A stretch of DNA of 64,000 nucleotides from positions 1 to 64,000 of the forward strand of contig CALWOA010000014.1 of assembly GCA_944382965.1 (NCBI GenBank). The letters are read 5' to 3'. The first letter of the stretch is position 1, and the number at the start of each line of letters is the position of its first letter. The notes below the pieces were generated by a model, which was not told where the DNA came from, made no database searches, and worked only from the letters and a program-made list of their open reading frames with translations. Origin of the DNA: an uncultured Oscillospiraceae bacterium. Its GTDB lineage: Bacteria; Bacillota; Clostridia; Oscillospirales; Oscillospiraceae. A program made the position numbers and the translations under genes. Below, piece by piece: positions 1 through 7,679 of the stretch.

Positions 1-75
1 AACACAGAAGTTAAGCTCACATGCGCCGACAATACTTGGCGGGCGACTGCCCGGGAAGATAGGTAATGCCAACAC
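1..75 (+). rRNA. rrf: 5S ribosomal RNA, 3' part
   Basis: The first bases read as the 3' two thirds of a bacterial 5S rRNA. They contain the conserved AACACAGAAGTTAAGC stretch and the typical GGGAAGATAGGTAATGCC 3' segment. The 5' end lies outside the window, so an rRNA operon probably ends here. The 3' end is placed just before a hairpin terminator and is uncertain by a few bases. Confidence 0.93.
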
Positions 76-79
76 AAGA

Positions 80-113
80 AAGAGTCAAGCTTTTGCTTGA
101 CTCTTTTTCTTTT
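80..113 (+). terminator. rRNA operon terminator
   Basis: A perfect 11-bp stem AAGAGTCAAGC / GCTTGACTCTT (80-90 and 95-105) with a TTTT loop is followed by a T-rich run. It sits directly behind the 5S rRNA and is a textbook intrinsic terminator. Confidence 0.93.
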
Positions 114-204
114 GCCTTGACAAAGTGAGATAAATTTAACTTTATCTAAAAAGCTTGTAAGATATGGATGGATGATGCGTCTAATAGATGAAGGAGGTGA
201 GACT

Positions 205-684
205 GTGACGGAATTTGAGGAAATCTACCGGGAGTATTTCCGTGAGGTAGAACTGTACTTACGGGCAATCTGCAAAGATGAATTGCTGGCAGAAGAGCTG
301 GCGGAGCAGACATTTTTCCAAGCACTGAAACAACTGCCGAAATTCAGGGGGGAGTGTGACATCCGAACCTGGCTGTGCAGCATTGGAAGAAACTGCTATT
401 ACTCCCACCTGCGTCGGGAAAAGCCGAAAGAGAATCTGGATGACATTCAAATTCCAGACCCTAGAAAAAGCGTGGAGGAGCAGCTGCTGGACCGGTCCCA
501 GGCGCTGACAATCCATCGGATTCTCCACGGACTTCCGGAGCCCTACAAAGAGGTGTTTTCTCTGCGAACCTTTGGACAGCTTTCTTTTGAGGACATCGGC
601 GGGATATTTGGACGGACAGCCAACTGGGCTTGCGTGACCTATCACCGGGCAAAACAAAAAATTCGGGAACAAATGGAGGAATGA
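205..684 (+). CDS. ECF-type RNA polymerase sigma factor
   Basis: This is a 159-residue sigma-70 family factor of the extracytoplasmic-function group. Region 2 is seen at about residues 5-75 (ending in a RTWLCSIGRNCYYSHLRR stretch) and region 4 at about 108-159 (LPEPYKEVFSLR then an FEDIGGIFGRTANWACVTYHRAK helix-turn-helix). The GTG at 205 is chosen over the in-frame ATGs at 172 and 175, because AAGGAGGTGA at 191-200 gives a 7-base spacing only to the GTG. The next gene begins 2 bases after the stop and encodes a zinc-binding anti-sigma factor, so the two form the usual ECF regulatory pair. The target promoters and the signal are not visible. A TTGACA at 117-122 lies upstream but has no convincing -10 box. 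Confidence 0.93.
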   Translation: MTEFEEIYREYFREVELYLRAICKDELLAEELAEQTFFQALKQLPKFRGECDIRTWLCSIGRNCYYSHLRREKPKENLDDIQIPDPRKSVEEQLLDRSQALTIHRILHGLPEPYKEVFSLRTFGQLSFEDIGGIFGRTANWACVTYHRAKQKIREQMEE

Positions 685-686
685 CA

Positions 687-1769
687 ATGGATATTTCCTG
701 TGATATTATTCGGGATCTGCTGCCGCTGTATGCAGAAGACATGGCAAGCGAAGCTTCCCGCGGACTGGTGGAAGAACACCTGGAAGAGTGCGACCCGTGT
801 AAAAAAGAACTGGAACTGTTAAAACAGGCCCAGAAATTGCCCGTTGATGTGGACACCCACGGTTTGGAGCGGGTCAGTAAGGAGATTCGCAAGCGGAAAA
901 TTCTGACGGTGCTTTGTGTGGTTGCCACAATTTTCAGCCTGGTCTGGTCGGGGATGGTCTTTGCTGTTTCACCGATTTATCTCACTGCTGAGCAGGCGAT
1001 TGAAGGTGTTGAACTCAGAGAGGACGGCGCTCTGGCAATTGATTTTGCAGGAGGCATCATTACCATTGGAGGAAGGCAATACGATAGTGATGATATGGTC
1101 TTTACCACTACAACAACGCGTTATGACTGGTGGTGCGCCAAACAGAAGGAAAAACAGCTGTCCGGGATGACAGAGAAAGAAATCGAGAACTATGTCAAAA
1201 AGCTATATTCCAAGAAGGAACTTTCTCAGGAGGACTGGGACAGATTTAACAATGTTGAAACCCGGTATTGTTATACCAATGTAAATGGCGTTCTTACCGT
1301 TGCATATGAATCGGATTTTGAAGGCCATTCTTCCGACGATCCCTTTGCTCCTTACACACCAGCTGAGCATTCGTATGATTTATTCTATGTAGAGCCGGGG
1401 CAAAAGGAAACTGTTTTGCTTTGGGAAGGAGATGATGGGCAGATATACGAGGATTTGACAAGCCTTGATTCTTTGGTCCAGCAATACTTGATTTTCTTTG
1501 GTGTATCCCTTGTAATGGGAATTGGAGCGTTCATAGCAGCGTATTTTATCTCAAATCGGAAAGTGTCTCTATGTCTGCGCATTCTGGGAACCATTGCTGG
1601 TAGTATTGTGGGAGCGTCCCTGGTAATTACTGGCGGGGATTTTTTAGACAGCTTTGGAAACAGAGCGGTTGAATGGAGTCATTTTATCCCCTCGCTGTCC
1701 TTTTCTCTGGCGATTACAGCATTGCTGTGGCAGTGGCTGTATTGGGTGAATCATCCTGAAAAGCACTAA
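687..1769 (+). CDS. zinc-finger anti-sigma factor, membrane protein
   Basis: The 360-residue partner of the upstream sigma factor. The N-terminus has the anti-sigma zinc site, C5 plus H31-x3-C35-x2-C38. A first membrane segment follows at about residues 72-92, then a long soluble, presumably extracytoplasmic, region of about 150 residues rich in acidic and aromatic residues. Three more hydrophobic segments lie at the C-terminus. The ATG at 687 is preferred because GGAGG at 675-679 is 7 bases away; the ATG at 681 overlaps the sigma stop codon and is too close to it. The protein should hold the sigma factor at the membrane until a signal is sensed. The extracytoplasmic part has no domain I recognise, so the signal is unknown. 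Confidence 0.85.
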   Translation: MDISCDIIRDLLPLYAEDMASEASRGLVEEHLEECDPCKKELELLKQAQKLPVDVDTHGLERVSKEIRKRKILTVLCVVATIFSLVWSGMVFAVSPIYLTAEQAIEGVELREDGALAIDFAGGIITIGGRQYDSDDMVFTTTTTRYDWWCAKQKEKQLSGMTEKEIENYVKKLYSKKELSQEDWDRFNNVETRYCYTNVNGVLTVAYESDFEGHSSDDPFAPYTPAEHSYDLFYVEPGQKETVLLWEGDDGQIYEDLTSLDSLVQQYLIFFGVSLVMGIGAFIAAYFISNRKVSLCLRILGTIAGSIVGASLVITGGDFLDSFGNRAVEWSHFIPSLSFSLAITALLWQWLYWVNHPEKH

Positions 1770-1778
1770 GACGAAAAT

Positions 1779-1809
1779 AAATCCCCATAGGCATTGCCTA
1801 TGGGGATTT
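1779..1809. terminator. bidirectional terminator
   Basis: A 15-bp stem (1779-1793 with 1795-1809) has T-rich flanks on both strands. It separates the convergent anti-sigma gene and yajC, and can end transcription from either side. Confidence 0.85.
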
Positions 1810-1823
1810 TGTGTAATTCAAGA

Positions 1824-2204
1824 TTACAGCTTCTTTTCAGCCTTCTTGGCGGCCTTGGCCTTAGCCTTGGCTTCCTGAGCCTTCTTTGCTTCTGCCTTGG
1901 CGGCTTCTGCTGCGGTCTCATTGGAGGAAATGGCCCACTTCTCCAGCTCAATCCGGACCTGGTCAGCACCGGTTTCGATCACAATCCGGTTCTCCTTAAC
2001 GTGAACAACCGTACCGACGATGCCGCCGATGGTGGTGATCTTATCGCCGGTCTTAACGGCACTGCGCATCTGCTCGGCTTCCTTCTTCCGCTTGTTCTCC
2101 GGACGGATGAGCATGAAGTAGAAGATGGCGATCATCAGAACCATCATAATCAGGGGGCTTGCCATACTAGCGGTTCCGGTGGTAGAGGTCAGAAAATTCA
2201 ACAT
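1824..2204 (-). CDS. yajC: preprotein translocase subunit YajC
   Basis: A 126-residue YajC, the small Sec-associated membrane protein that works with SecDF in protein export. One membrane segment (about residues 15-34, ending FYFMLIRPENKRKK) is followed by the conserved KTGDKITTIGGIVGTVVHV domain. The last 35 or so residues form an unusual tail made almost only of Ala, Lys and Glu, which makes the protein a little longer than the common 90-110 residues. It follows queA and tgt on the same strand, which is the classical order of these genes. AAGGAGAT just upstream supports the start. Confidence 0.93.
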   Translation of the reverse strand: MLNFLTSTTGTASMASPLIMMVLMIAIFYFMLIRPENKRKKEAEQMRSAVKTGDKITTIGGIVGTVVHVKENRIVIETGADQVRIELEKWAISSNETAAEAAKAEAKKAQEAKAKAKAAKKAEKKL

Positions 2205-2273
2205 GGATAAATCTCCTTCGTGTTTAATATCTCGTTTATTATAGCATTGCTGGCAGAAATTGCAAGGGGCAAG

Positions 2274-3404
2274 TTAGATTCTCCGGGCCAATTTTGCCGA
2301 ATAGGCCTGGCGAAATTCTTCGAATCGTCCTTCATCCAGGGCGCTGCGGATTCTTTCCATCAGTTTGTTGTAGAAGTACAGATTGTGCATCACGCAAAGC
2401 CGCATAGCCAGCATTTCCTCCGCTACAAACAGATGGCGAATGTAAGCACGGCTGTAACGGCGGCAGACCGGGCAGTCACACTGGGGATCAATGGGGCTTT
2501 CATCCAGCTGATATTTGGCGTTTTTCAGGTTGATGGCACCTTCCCAGGTAAAGAGTCTTGCATGCCGGGCATTCCGGGCGGGCATAACGCAGTCGAAGAA
2601 GTCCACACCCCGGGCCACCGCTTCGATGATGTTGGTAGGTGTTCCCACACCCATCAGATACCGGGTCTTCTCCTTGGGCATATGGGGCTCTACGGCTTCA
2701 ATGATGTCGTACATCTCTTCCGCGGTTTCGCCCACTGCAAGGCCGCCAATGGCGTAACCGGGCAGATCCAGGTCGGCAATCCGCTTCATGTGGTCAACCC
2801 GGATGTCGGCATAAGTGCCGCCCTGGTTGATGCCCCAGAGCATCTGCTGGGGATTGACGGTATCCGGCAGAGCGTTGAGCCGGGCGTTTTCCGCCTTGCA
2901 GCGCACCAGCCAGCGGTAGGTTCTGTCCACGCTTTTCTGGACATAGTCCCGGGGAGAGGGATTTTCAATGCACTCATCAAAGGCCATGCAGATATCGCTG
3001 CCCAGATTGGACTGAATCTGCATACTTTCCTCCGGTCCCATGAAAATCTTCCGTCCGTCGATGTGGGAGGCAAAGTACACGCCTTCTTCTTTGATTTTCC
3101 GCAGGGAGGACAGGCTGAATACCTGGAATCCGCCGGAGTCCGTCAAAATGGGGCCGTCCCAGGTCATAAACTTGTGCAGGCCGCCCATCTGACGCACCAC
3201 CTTGTCCGTGGGACGCAGATGCAGGTGGTAGGTGTTGGACAGCTCCACCTGGCAGCCGATATTTTTCAAATCCTCGGCACTGAGAGCGCCTTTGATGGCA
3301 CCCTGGGTGCCTACGTTCATAAATACCGGGGTCTGCACGGTGCCGTGGGCGCAGGTAAATTCACCCCGGCGGGCTTTCCCTTCGGTCTTTTTTAATGTAA
3401 ACAT
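2274..3404 (-). CDS. tgt: tRNA-guanine transglycosylase
   Basis: This 376-residue enzyme exchanges guanine at position 34 of GUN-anticodon tRNAs for the queuosine precursor preQ1. Seen in the sequence are the DSGGFQVFSL substrate loop near residue 90, the GVGTPTNIIEAVARGVDFFDCVMPARNAR region with the catalytic aspartate, and the zinc site CDCPVC with a following His near the C-terminus. The length matches the family. It lies 3 bases downstream of a GNAT acetyltransferase gene and, with that gene, downstream of queA, the next step of the same pathway. Synthesis genes for preQ1 are not in this window. Confidence 0.97.
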   Translation of the reverse strand: MFTLKKTEGKARRGEFTCAHGTVQTPVFMNVGTQGAIKGALSAEDLKNIGCQVELSNTYHLHLRPTDKVVRQMGGLHKFMTWDGPILTDSGGFQVFSLSSLRKIKEEGVYFASHIDGRKIFMGPEESMQIQSNLGSDICMAFDECIENPSPRDYVQKSVDRTYRWLVRCKAENARLNALPDTVNPQQMLWGINQGGTYADIRVDHMKRIADLDLPGYAIGGLAVGETAEEMYDIIEAVEPHMPKEKTRYLMGVGTPTNIIEAVARGVDFFDCVMPARNARHARLFTWEGAINLKNAKYQLDESPIDPQCDCPVCRRYSRAYIRHLFVAEEMLAMRLCVMHNLYFYNKLMERIRSALDEGRFEEFRQAYSAKLARRI

Positions 3405-3407
3405 AGA

Positions 3408-3968
3408 TTACCTCACTTTATTGGGGTTGAACAAAACGTAGAACCTGCTGGGTTCTTCTGTACCAAAGTCGGTTCGGAGGGTACAGTCTTTAAGGTAGGT
3501 AAAACCGCATTTTTCCACCACCCGACGGGACTGATGATTCCGAACAAAATGGCTGCAAACCAAATAATCAAATTGCCATGTATGGAAACAAAAATCGATG
3601 ACCGCCTTCACGGCTTCCGGCATCAGTCCCTGCCCCCAGTAGTCCTTGCTCAGAACAAAGCCGATTTCCCGCCCCCGGAGGGATTCCGGAAGAGGCAGGG
3701 ATTCCTCTATGGGCTCCAATCCCAGGCTGCCGATGACGCTTCCTGTCTCTTTCCACACCAGTGCCAGGGTTTTCTTTTCACGGATAAACATATTCAGGAC
3801 GTTCCGGGATTCTTCTATGGAAGCACTCGGCTTCCATCCAGCCATTTGTCCCACACCATCCACGCTGGAATAGGCATAAAGGTCTTCCACATCGGATTCC
3901 AGGAAAGGCCGCAAAAGCAAACGAGGAGTTTCAATCTGAATGTTGGTTACGTCAACAGGTGCATTCAT
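3408..3968 (-). CDS. GNAT-family N-acetyltransferase (RimJ/RimL type)
   Basis: A 186-residue acetyltransferase of the Acetyltransf_3 group. The recognisable signatures are IETPRLLLRPF at the N-terminus, the GREIGFVLSKDYWGQGLMPEAV acetyl-CoA binding stretch, and HQSRRVVEKCGF near the end. Such enzymes acetylate N-termini of ribosomal proteins or small amines; the substrate cannot be read here. It is inserted between queA (15 bases upstream) and tgt (3 bases downstream) in one transcription unit, where most genomes have queA next to tgt. Its ribosome site is weak, so translation may depend on coupling to queA. Confidence 0.88.
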   Translation of the reverse strand: MNAPVDVTNIQIETPRLLLRPFLESDVEDLYAYSSVDGVGQMAGWKPSASIEESRNVLNMFIREKKTLALVWKETGSVIGSLGLEPIEESLPLPESLRGREIGFVLSKDYWGQGLMPEAVKAVIDFCFHTWQFDYLVCSHFVRNHQSRRVVEKCGFTYLKDCTLRTDFGTEEPSRFYVLFNPNKVR

Positions 3969-3983
3969 GGCATTCGCTCTTTT

Positions 3984-5006
3984 TTAGAGGATACACATGG
4001 CGTCTCCGAAACTGAAGAACCGGTAGCGCTGGGCCACGGCTTCTTTGTAAGCGGCCAGTACATGCTCCCGACCGGCAAAGGCGGACACCAGCATTACCAG
4101 AGTGCTTTCCGGCAGATGGAAATTGGTAATCAAACCATCCATAGCCCGGAAAGTATAGCCGGGATAAATGAAGATTTCCGTCCACTTGGAACCGGCGGCA
4201 AAGGTGCCGTCGGGATGCACCAGAGATTCCAGCGTCCGGCAGGAGGTGGTGCCCACGCAGATGATCCGTCCACCACTGCGGCGGGTCTCATTGAGCATGT
4301 CGGCAGTTTCCTGGTTCATCATGCACAGCTCACTGTGCATGTGGTGATCGGTGATTTCCTCTGCTTTTACCGGACGGAAGGTGCCCAGACCCACATGGAG
4401 GGTGACAAAAGCGGTTTTCACACCTTTGGCCCGGATCTTGTCCAGCAACTCCTGGGTAAAGTGGAGGCCCGCAGTGGGGGCGGCGGCGGAGCCAACCTCC
4501 CGGGAGTAGACGGTTTGGTAGCGCTCCTGATCCTGGAGTTCTTCTTTGATGTAGGGGGGAAGCGGCATTTTGCCCAGCCGTTCCAGCACTTCCAGGAAAA
4601 TGCCTTCATAGTGGAATTCCACCACCCGGTTGCCGTCCTCCTGGACTTCTGCTACAGTGGCAGTCAGTTCGCCGTTGCCGAAGATGACTTCATTACCCAC
4701 CTGCATTTTCCGACCGGGCTTGCACAGGCATTCCCAGCGCTTGTTTCCCAAATCTCGCAGCAGCAGCACTTCCACAGCGCCGCCGGTGGGCCGGTGACCC
4801 AGCAGCCGGGCAGGCAGCACCCGGGAGTCATTCATCACCAGGCAGTCGCCGGGTTTCAGATAGTCGACGATATCATAAAAGTGTCTGTGGGTCAGGTTGC
4901 CGGTTTCCCGGTCCAGCACCATCAGACGGGAAGCGTCCCGTTTTTGAAGTGGTGTCTGGGCGATGAGTTCCTCAGGCAGATCATACCAAAAATCACTGGT
5001 TTTCAA
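3984..5006 (-). CDS. queA: S-adenosylmethionine:tRNA ribosyltransferase-isomerase
   Basis: The 340-residue QueA adds the epoxycyclopentanediol ring from S-adenosylmethionine to preQ1 in tRNA. Family signatures are [23 protein letters not shown] at the start (residues 5-28), [24 protein letters not shown], and [21 protein letters not shown] near the C-terminus, all seen here. The length is normal. It is the first gene of the queA-GNAT-tgt-yajC unit and has a good promoter about 70 bases upstream. Confidence 0.97.
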   Translation of the reverse strand: MKTSDFWYDLPEELIAQTPLQKRDASRLMVLDRETGNLTHRHFYDIVDYLKPGDCLVMNDSRVLPARLLGHRPTGGAVEVLLLRDLGNKRWECLCKPGRKMQVGNEVIFGNGELTATVAEVQEDGNRVVEFHYEGIFLEVLERLGKMPLPPYIKEELQDQERYQTVYSREVGSAAAPTAGLHFTQELLDKIRAKGVKTAFVTLHVGLGTFRPVKAEEITDHHMHSELCMMNQETADMLNETRRSGGRIICVGTTSCRTLESLVHPDGTFAAGSKWTEIFIYPGYTFRAMDGLITNFHLPESTLVMLVSAFAGREHVLAAYKEAVAQRYRFFSFGDAMCIL

Positions 5007-5077
5007 AATGGTTCCTCTTTTCTTTGGAAAGCAAATAGGGTGGTTCTTCTCTGCTTTCTTAGGCGTATATCTTGTTC

Positions 5078-5106
5078 ATTATAGCCTAAATTCTCTTATT
5101 TTGCAA
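5078..5106 (-). promoter_or_regulatory. sigma-A-type promoter of the queA operon
   Basis: On the minus strand a TTGCAA -35 box (5106-5101) and a TATAAT -10 box (5083-5078) are separated by exactly 17 bases, about 70 bases before the queA start. Confidence 0.8.
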
Positions 5107-5139
5107 CAAAAATTCCGGAAGAAACCATTCTTCCGGAAT
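5106..5139 (-). terminator. terminator of the M23 peptidase gene
   Basis: A 12-bp perfect stem (5112-5123 and 5128-5139, loop ACCA) is followed on the minus strand by a TTTTTG run, directly after the stop codon of the peptidase gene. Its T-run overlaps the -35 region of the queA promoter. Confidence 0.85.
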
Positions 5140-5144
5140 AAAAT

Positions 5145-6101
5145 TTAAGTTACTTGAGGCCGAAAGTCTTCCAGGTCCAAATCCTGATAGGGATACATCC
5201 GAACCCAGCCGTCGCTTGTTTTTTGCAAGCTGCTGCGATGCTGTGACAGGAGCCGGACAATCTGATAAACATCGATCCAGATTTCACTGTTGCACTCTTT
5301 CTGACTTTCATCAAAAATCAGTTCCATGCCGAAGTGCAGGTGGACAGTTTCAATGTTGTTGACGTTTTCGGTATCGGAATAGCCGCTTCTTCCCATAAAG
5401 CCTATGAGATCTCCGGCCTGGACGATATCTCCTTCTGACAGACCTGGGGCAAAGGGGGTATCTTTTTGCAGATGGGCATAATAGTAGTAGCGCTTGCTGT
5501 CAAAAGAGCGGATGCCCACCCGCCAGCCGCCGTAGCGGTTCCATCCCAGGGCCTCTACCACGCCGCCCTCCACGGCGACAATAGGGGTACCCAGGGAACC
5601 CGTCAGGTCGTTGCCCAGATGCTTTCGCTGAAAACCGAAAGAACGCCCCACCCCAAAATCATCACAGTGGCGGTAGCCATAGCCTGCACCAATGGGACTG
5701 AAGGCTTTTAAGCCGTAAGCAGCTTCCCACTGGCCGTTTTTCTCGATGGCGCAACTTCCCACCAGCCCCCCCAGTGCGGCACTGTAGGCCTGGTGGTAGT
5801 AGTCGTAATATTTATATAAGTTCCCCAGCAATTCTTCCGGGGACTTGTCCTGCTTCAGATCCTGGGTTGCCTGACGAACCGAGGCGAGGCCGCATTTCCC
5901 ACCGGTTCGGCAGGCTGCCAGAGCCAGAATGTCAATCCAGGAAATGTGCTTTTCCTGGTCAAAGGTGGCAATGTCCTGCTCCAGCGCATATTTCATGGAT
6001 TCATAGGAAATGTCAAAATCCACCCATTTGATCGGCTCCGCCCGAACCGGCAAAGCCAGCATCGGCAGACATACCATCAGCAGAAAAACAAACCGTTTCA
6101 T
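5145..6101 (-). CDS. secreted M23-family metallopeptidase
   Basis: A 318-residue exported protein with a cleavable signal peptide (MKRFVFLLMVCLPMLALPVRA) and a C-terminal LytM/M23 domain. The zinc motifs are HLGND and HLHFG, with the typical GTPIVAVEGGVVEALGW sheet between them. M23 enzymes cut peptidoglycan cross-links. The central part (about residues 25-150) has no domain I can name. The start is placed at 6101, where AGAGGTGAGGGG gives a ribosome site and the signal peptide begins; an earlier in-frame ATG at 6140 would add 13 polar residues and spoil the signal peptide. The start region lies inside an inverted repeat (see 6093-6133). Sporulation or cell-wall remodelling roles are possible but not shown. 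Confidence 0.9.
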   Translation of the reverse strand: MKRFVFLLMVCLPMLALPVRAEPIKWVDFDISYESMKYALEQDIATFDQEKHISWIDILALAACRTGGKCGLASVRQATQDLKQDKSPEELLGNLYKYYDYYHQAYSAALGGLVGSCAIEKNGQWEAAYGLKAFSPIGAGYGYRHCDDFGVGRSFGFQRKHLGNDLTGSLGTPIVAVEGGVVEALGWNRYGGWRVGIRSFDSKRYYYYAHLQKDTPFAPGLSEGDIVQAGDLIGFMGRSGYSDTENVNNIETVHLHFGMELIFDESQKECNSEIWIDVYQIVRLLSQHRSSLQKTSDGWVRMYPYQDLDLEDFRPQVT

Positions 6102-6133
6102 ACCCCTCACCTCTGACTTAGGGTATGAAACGG
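6093..6133 (-). promoter_or_regulatory. inverted repeat enclosing the start site of the M23 gene
   Basis: Perfect 13-base arms CCGTTTCATACCC (6093-6105) and GGGTATGAAACGG (6121-6133) are separated by 15 bases. In the mRNA the downstream arm contains the AUG and first codons, while the AGAGGUGAG ribosome site lies in the loop. It could be an RNA hairpin that controls translation, or a DNA operator. It is not a terminator, as no T-run follows. Confidence 0.7.
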
Positions 6134-6172
6134 CTGACATTTTATCACAGACAATTTCTGGAATCCTGTATG

Positions 6173-7138
6173 TTATCGAAGATCCCGTACTACATCCTTT
6201 GCCACCCGGTAGATATCTTCCATGGTGTTGAGGGAAGTAATCTGGTTTTTGTAGTAGCTGCTGTGGGCCACACCCCGCAGATACCAGGCAAAATGCTTTC
6301 TGGCTTCCAGACAGGCAATGTGTTCCCCGTGATCTTGCTCCGAAAGTCGGAACTGCTGCAGCGCTACGTCAATCCGGTCTTTCAGACAGGGCTGCCCGGC
6401 GTATTCTTCTCCTGCCAGTGCGGCCTGAACTTCCTGGAATATCCAGGGGTCGCCGAAAACGCTTCTTCCGATCATCAGGCCGTCCGCCCCGGTGCGCTTC
6501 TGACACCGGACAGCTGCGGCTCCATCGGTAATGTCCCCATTGGCTACCACAGGAATGGACAGCTGCTCCTTAACTTTTCGGATGATGTCCCAGTCGGCAA
6601 CGCCGGTGTAAAGCATACTCCGGGTGCGGCTGTGGACAGCCACCATGGCTGCGCCGCTGTCTTCCATCCGCTTGGTAAAGTCCAGCACATTGATGCTGCC
6701 CTTATCCCAGCCCAGGCGGCACTTGACGGTAACCGGCACCGAAACCGCTTGCACCACTGCTTCTACAATTTTCCCCGCCAGTTCCGGGGTTCGCATCAAA
6801 CCGCAGCCGTCGCCGGAATTGGCAATTTTGGGCATGGGACAGCCCATATTGATGTCCAGAAAATCACAGCCGGAGATTTCCAGCGCCATCTGGGCCGCCT
6901 GGGCCATAATCTGGGGATCATTGCCGAAGATCTGTGCGCCGCAGAGACTGCCCTCATTTTTGCGCAGCAGCTTGGCACTTTTCTGGTCTTTGTAAACCAG
7001 CGCCCGGGAGGAGACCATCTCCGTCACCGTAACACCGGCACCCAGCTGGGCGCAAATGGTGCGGAAAGCCCAGTCTGTAACGCCTGCCATGGGGGCCAGG
7101 AACAGGGGATTGGTAACTTCTAAATTGCCGATTTGCAT
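6173..7138 (-). CDS. dusB: tRNA-dihydrouridine synthase B
   Basis: A 321-residue FMN flavoenzyme that reduces uridine to dihydrouridine in tRNA. It has the N-terminal MAGVTDWAFRTICAQLGAG motif, the catalytic Cys in DINMGCPMPK, the FMN-phosphate region ANGDITDG / GADGLMIGRSVFGDPWIF, and the C-terminal helical domain with HFAWYLRG. Length and motif order fit the DusB group. A second, more divergent Dus protein is encoded at 10743-11660. The M23 gene starts about 70 bases downstream and could be cotranscribed. Confidence 0.95.
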   Translation of the reverse strand: MQIGNLEVTNPLFLAPMAGVTDWAFRTICAQLGAGVTVTEMVSSRALVYKDQKSAKLLRKNEGSLCGAQIFGNDPQIMAQAAQMALEISGCDFLDINMGCPMPKIANSGDGCGLMRTPELAGKIVEAVVQAVSVPVTVKCRLGWDKGSINVLDFTKRMEDSGAAMVAVHSRTRSMLYTGVADWDIIRKVKEQLSIPVVANGDITDGAAAVRCQKRTGADGLMIGRSVFGDPWIFQEVQAALAGEEYAGQPCLKDRIDVALQQFRLSEQDHGEHIACLEARKHFAWYLRGVAHSSYYKNQITSLNTMEDIYRVAKDVVRDLR

Positions 7139-7237
7139 GGGTTTCTCTCTTTCTGTCCTTTCTCCAGCGAAGCCGCAGGAGGAAGGATAAATCAGGATAT
7201 TTCCTGCATTATACTATATCTGAAAGCCTTCCGCAAG

Positions 7238-7498
7238 TCAAAACAGCAGAGTAATCCCCCAAACAAGCCCGGTCAGCAGCGCACCGCCGGCAGCCCAGAC
7301 CGCACCATACAGATACAGGTGCCGCTTTTTTCCTTGACGCTCGGAACCATGAATGGCCTGCTGGGCCTCTTTCAGCAGGGCTTCGTCAGTGATTCCGGAC
7401 GCCACGGCATCGTCCTTGAGAATAAAGATGGCCTGTTCAAAAAGTTTCGGCTCCGGGGCATGGACCACAATGACCTGACGGGAAATTCCTTTTACCAT
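7238..7498 (-). CDS. small conserved membrane protein of unknown function
   Basis: An 86-residue protein with an N-terminal MVKGISRQVIVVHAPEPKLFEQAIFIL region, a short basic linker and a C-terminal hydrophobic hairpin (about residues 64-86). I recall similar small proteins starting MVKG-RQVIVV-P-LFEQAIFI in many Clostridia, always unnamed. A strong AGGAGGCGG site precedes the ATG. Nothing in the sequence gives a function. It lies about 100 bases upstream of dusB on the same strand. Confidence 0.8.
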   Translation of the reverse strand: MVKGISRQVIVVHAPEPKLFEQAIFILKDDAVASGITDEALLKEAQQAIHGSERQGKKRHLYLYGAVWAAGGALLTGLVWGITLLF

Positions 7499-7622
7499 AT
7501 TTTACCGCCTCCTTTGGGGTAAGTCTTTCCAGAATAAAGACGGTTTATACCCTGCGGGACTGAGCAAACGTGTTCGTCACAGTTTCTTAACAGAGAATTC
7601 AGGGGATTTCCGGAAATGGGTG

Positions 7623-7651
7623 TGGAAAAAATAATCAGAATCGATTATAAT
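7623..7651 (+). promoter_or_regulatory. probable promoter of the beta-glucosidase gene
   Basis: TATAAT at 7646-7651 with a poor -35 (TGGAAA, 7623-7628) at 17 bases. The weak -35 box would suit an activated promoter. I see no clear catabolite-repression site. Confidence 0.5.
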
Positions 7652-7679
7652 GGAGGAAACAAGACAGGAGGGATTCTGT

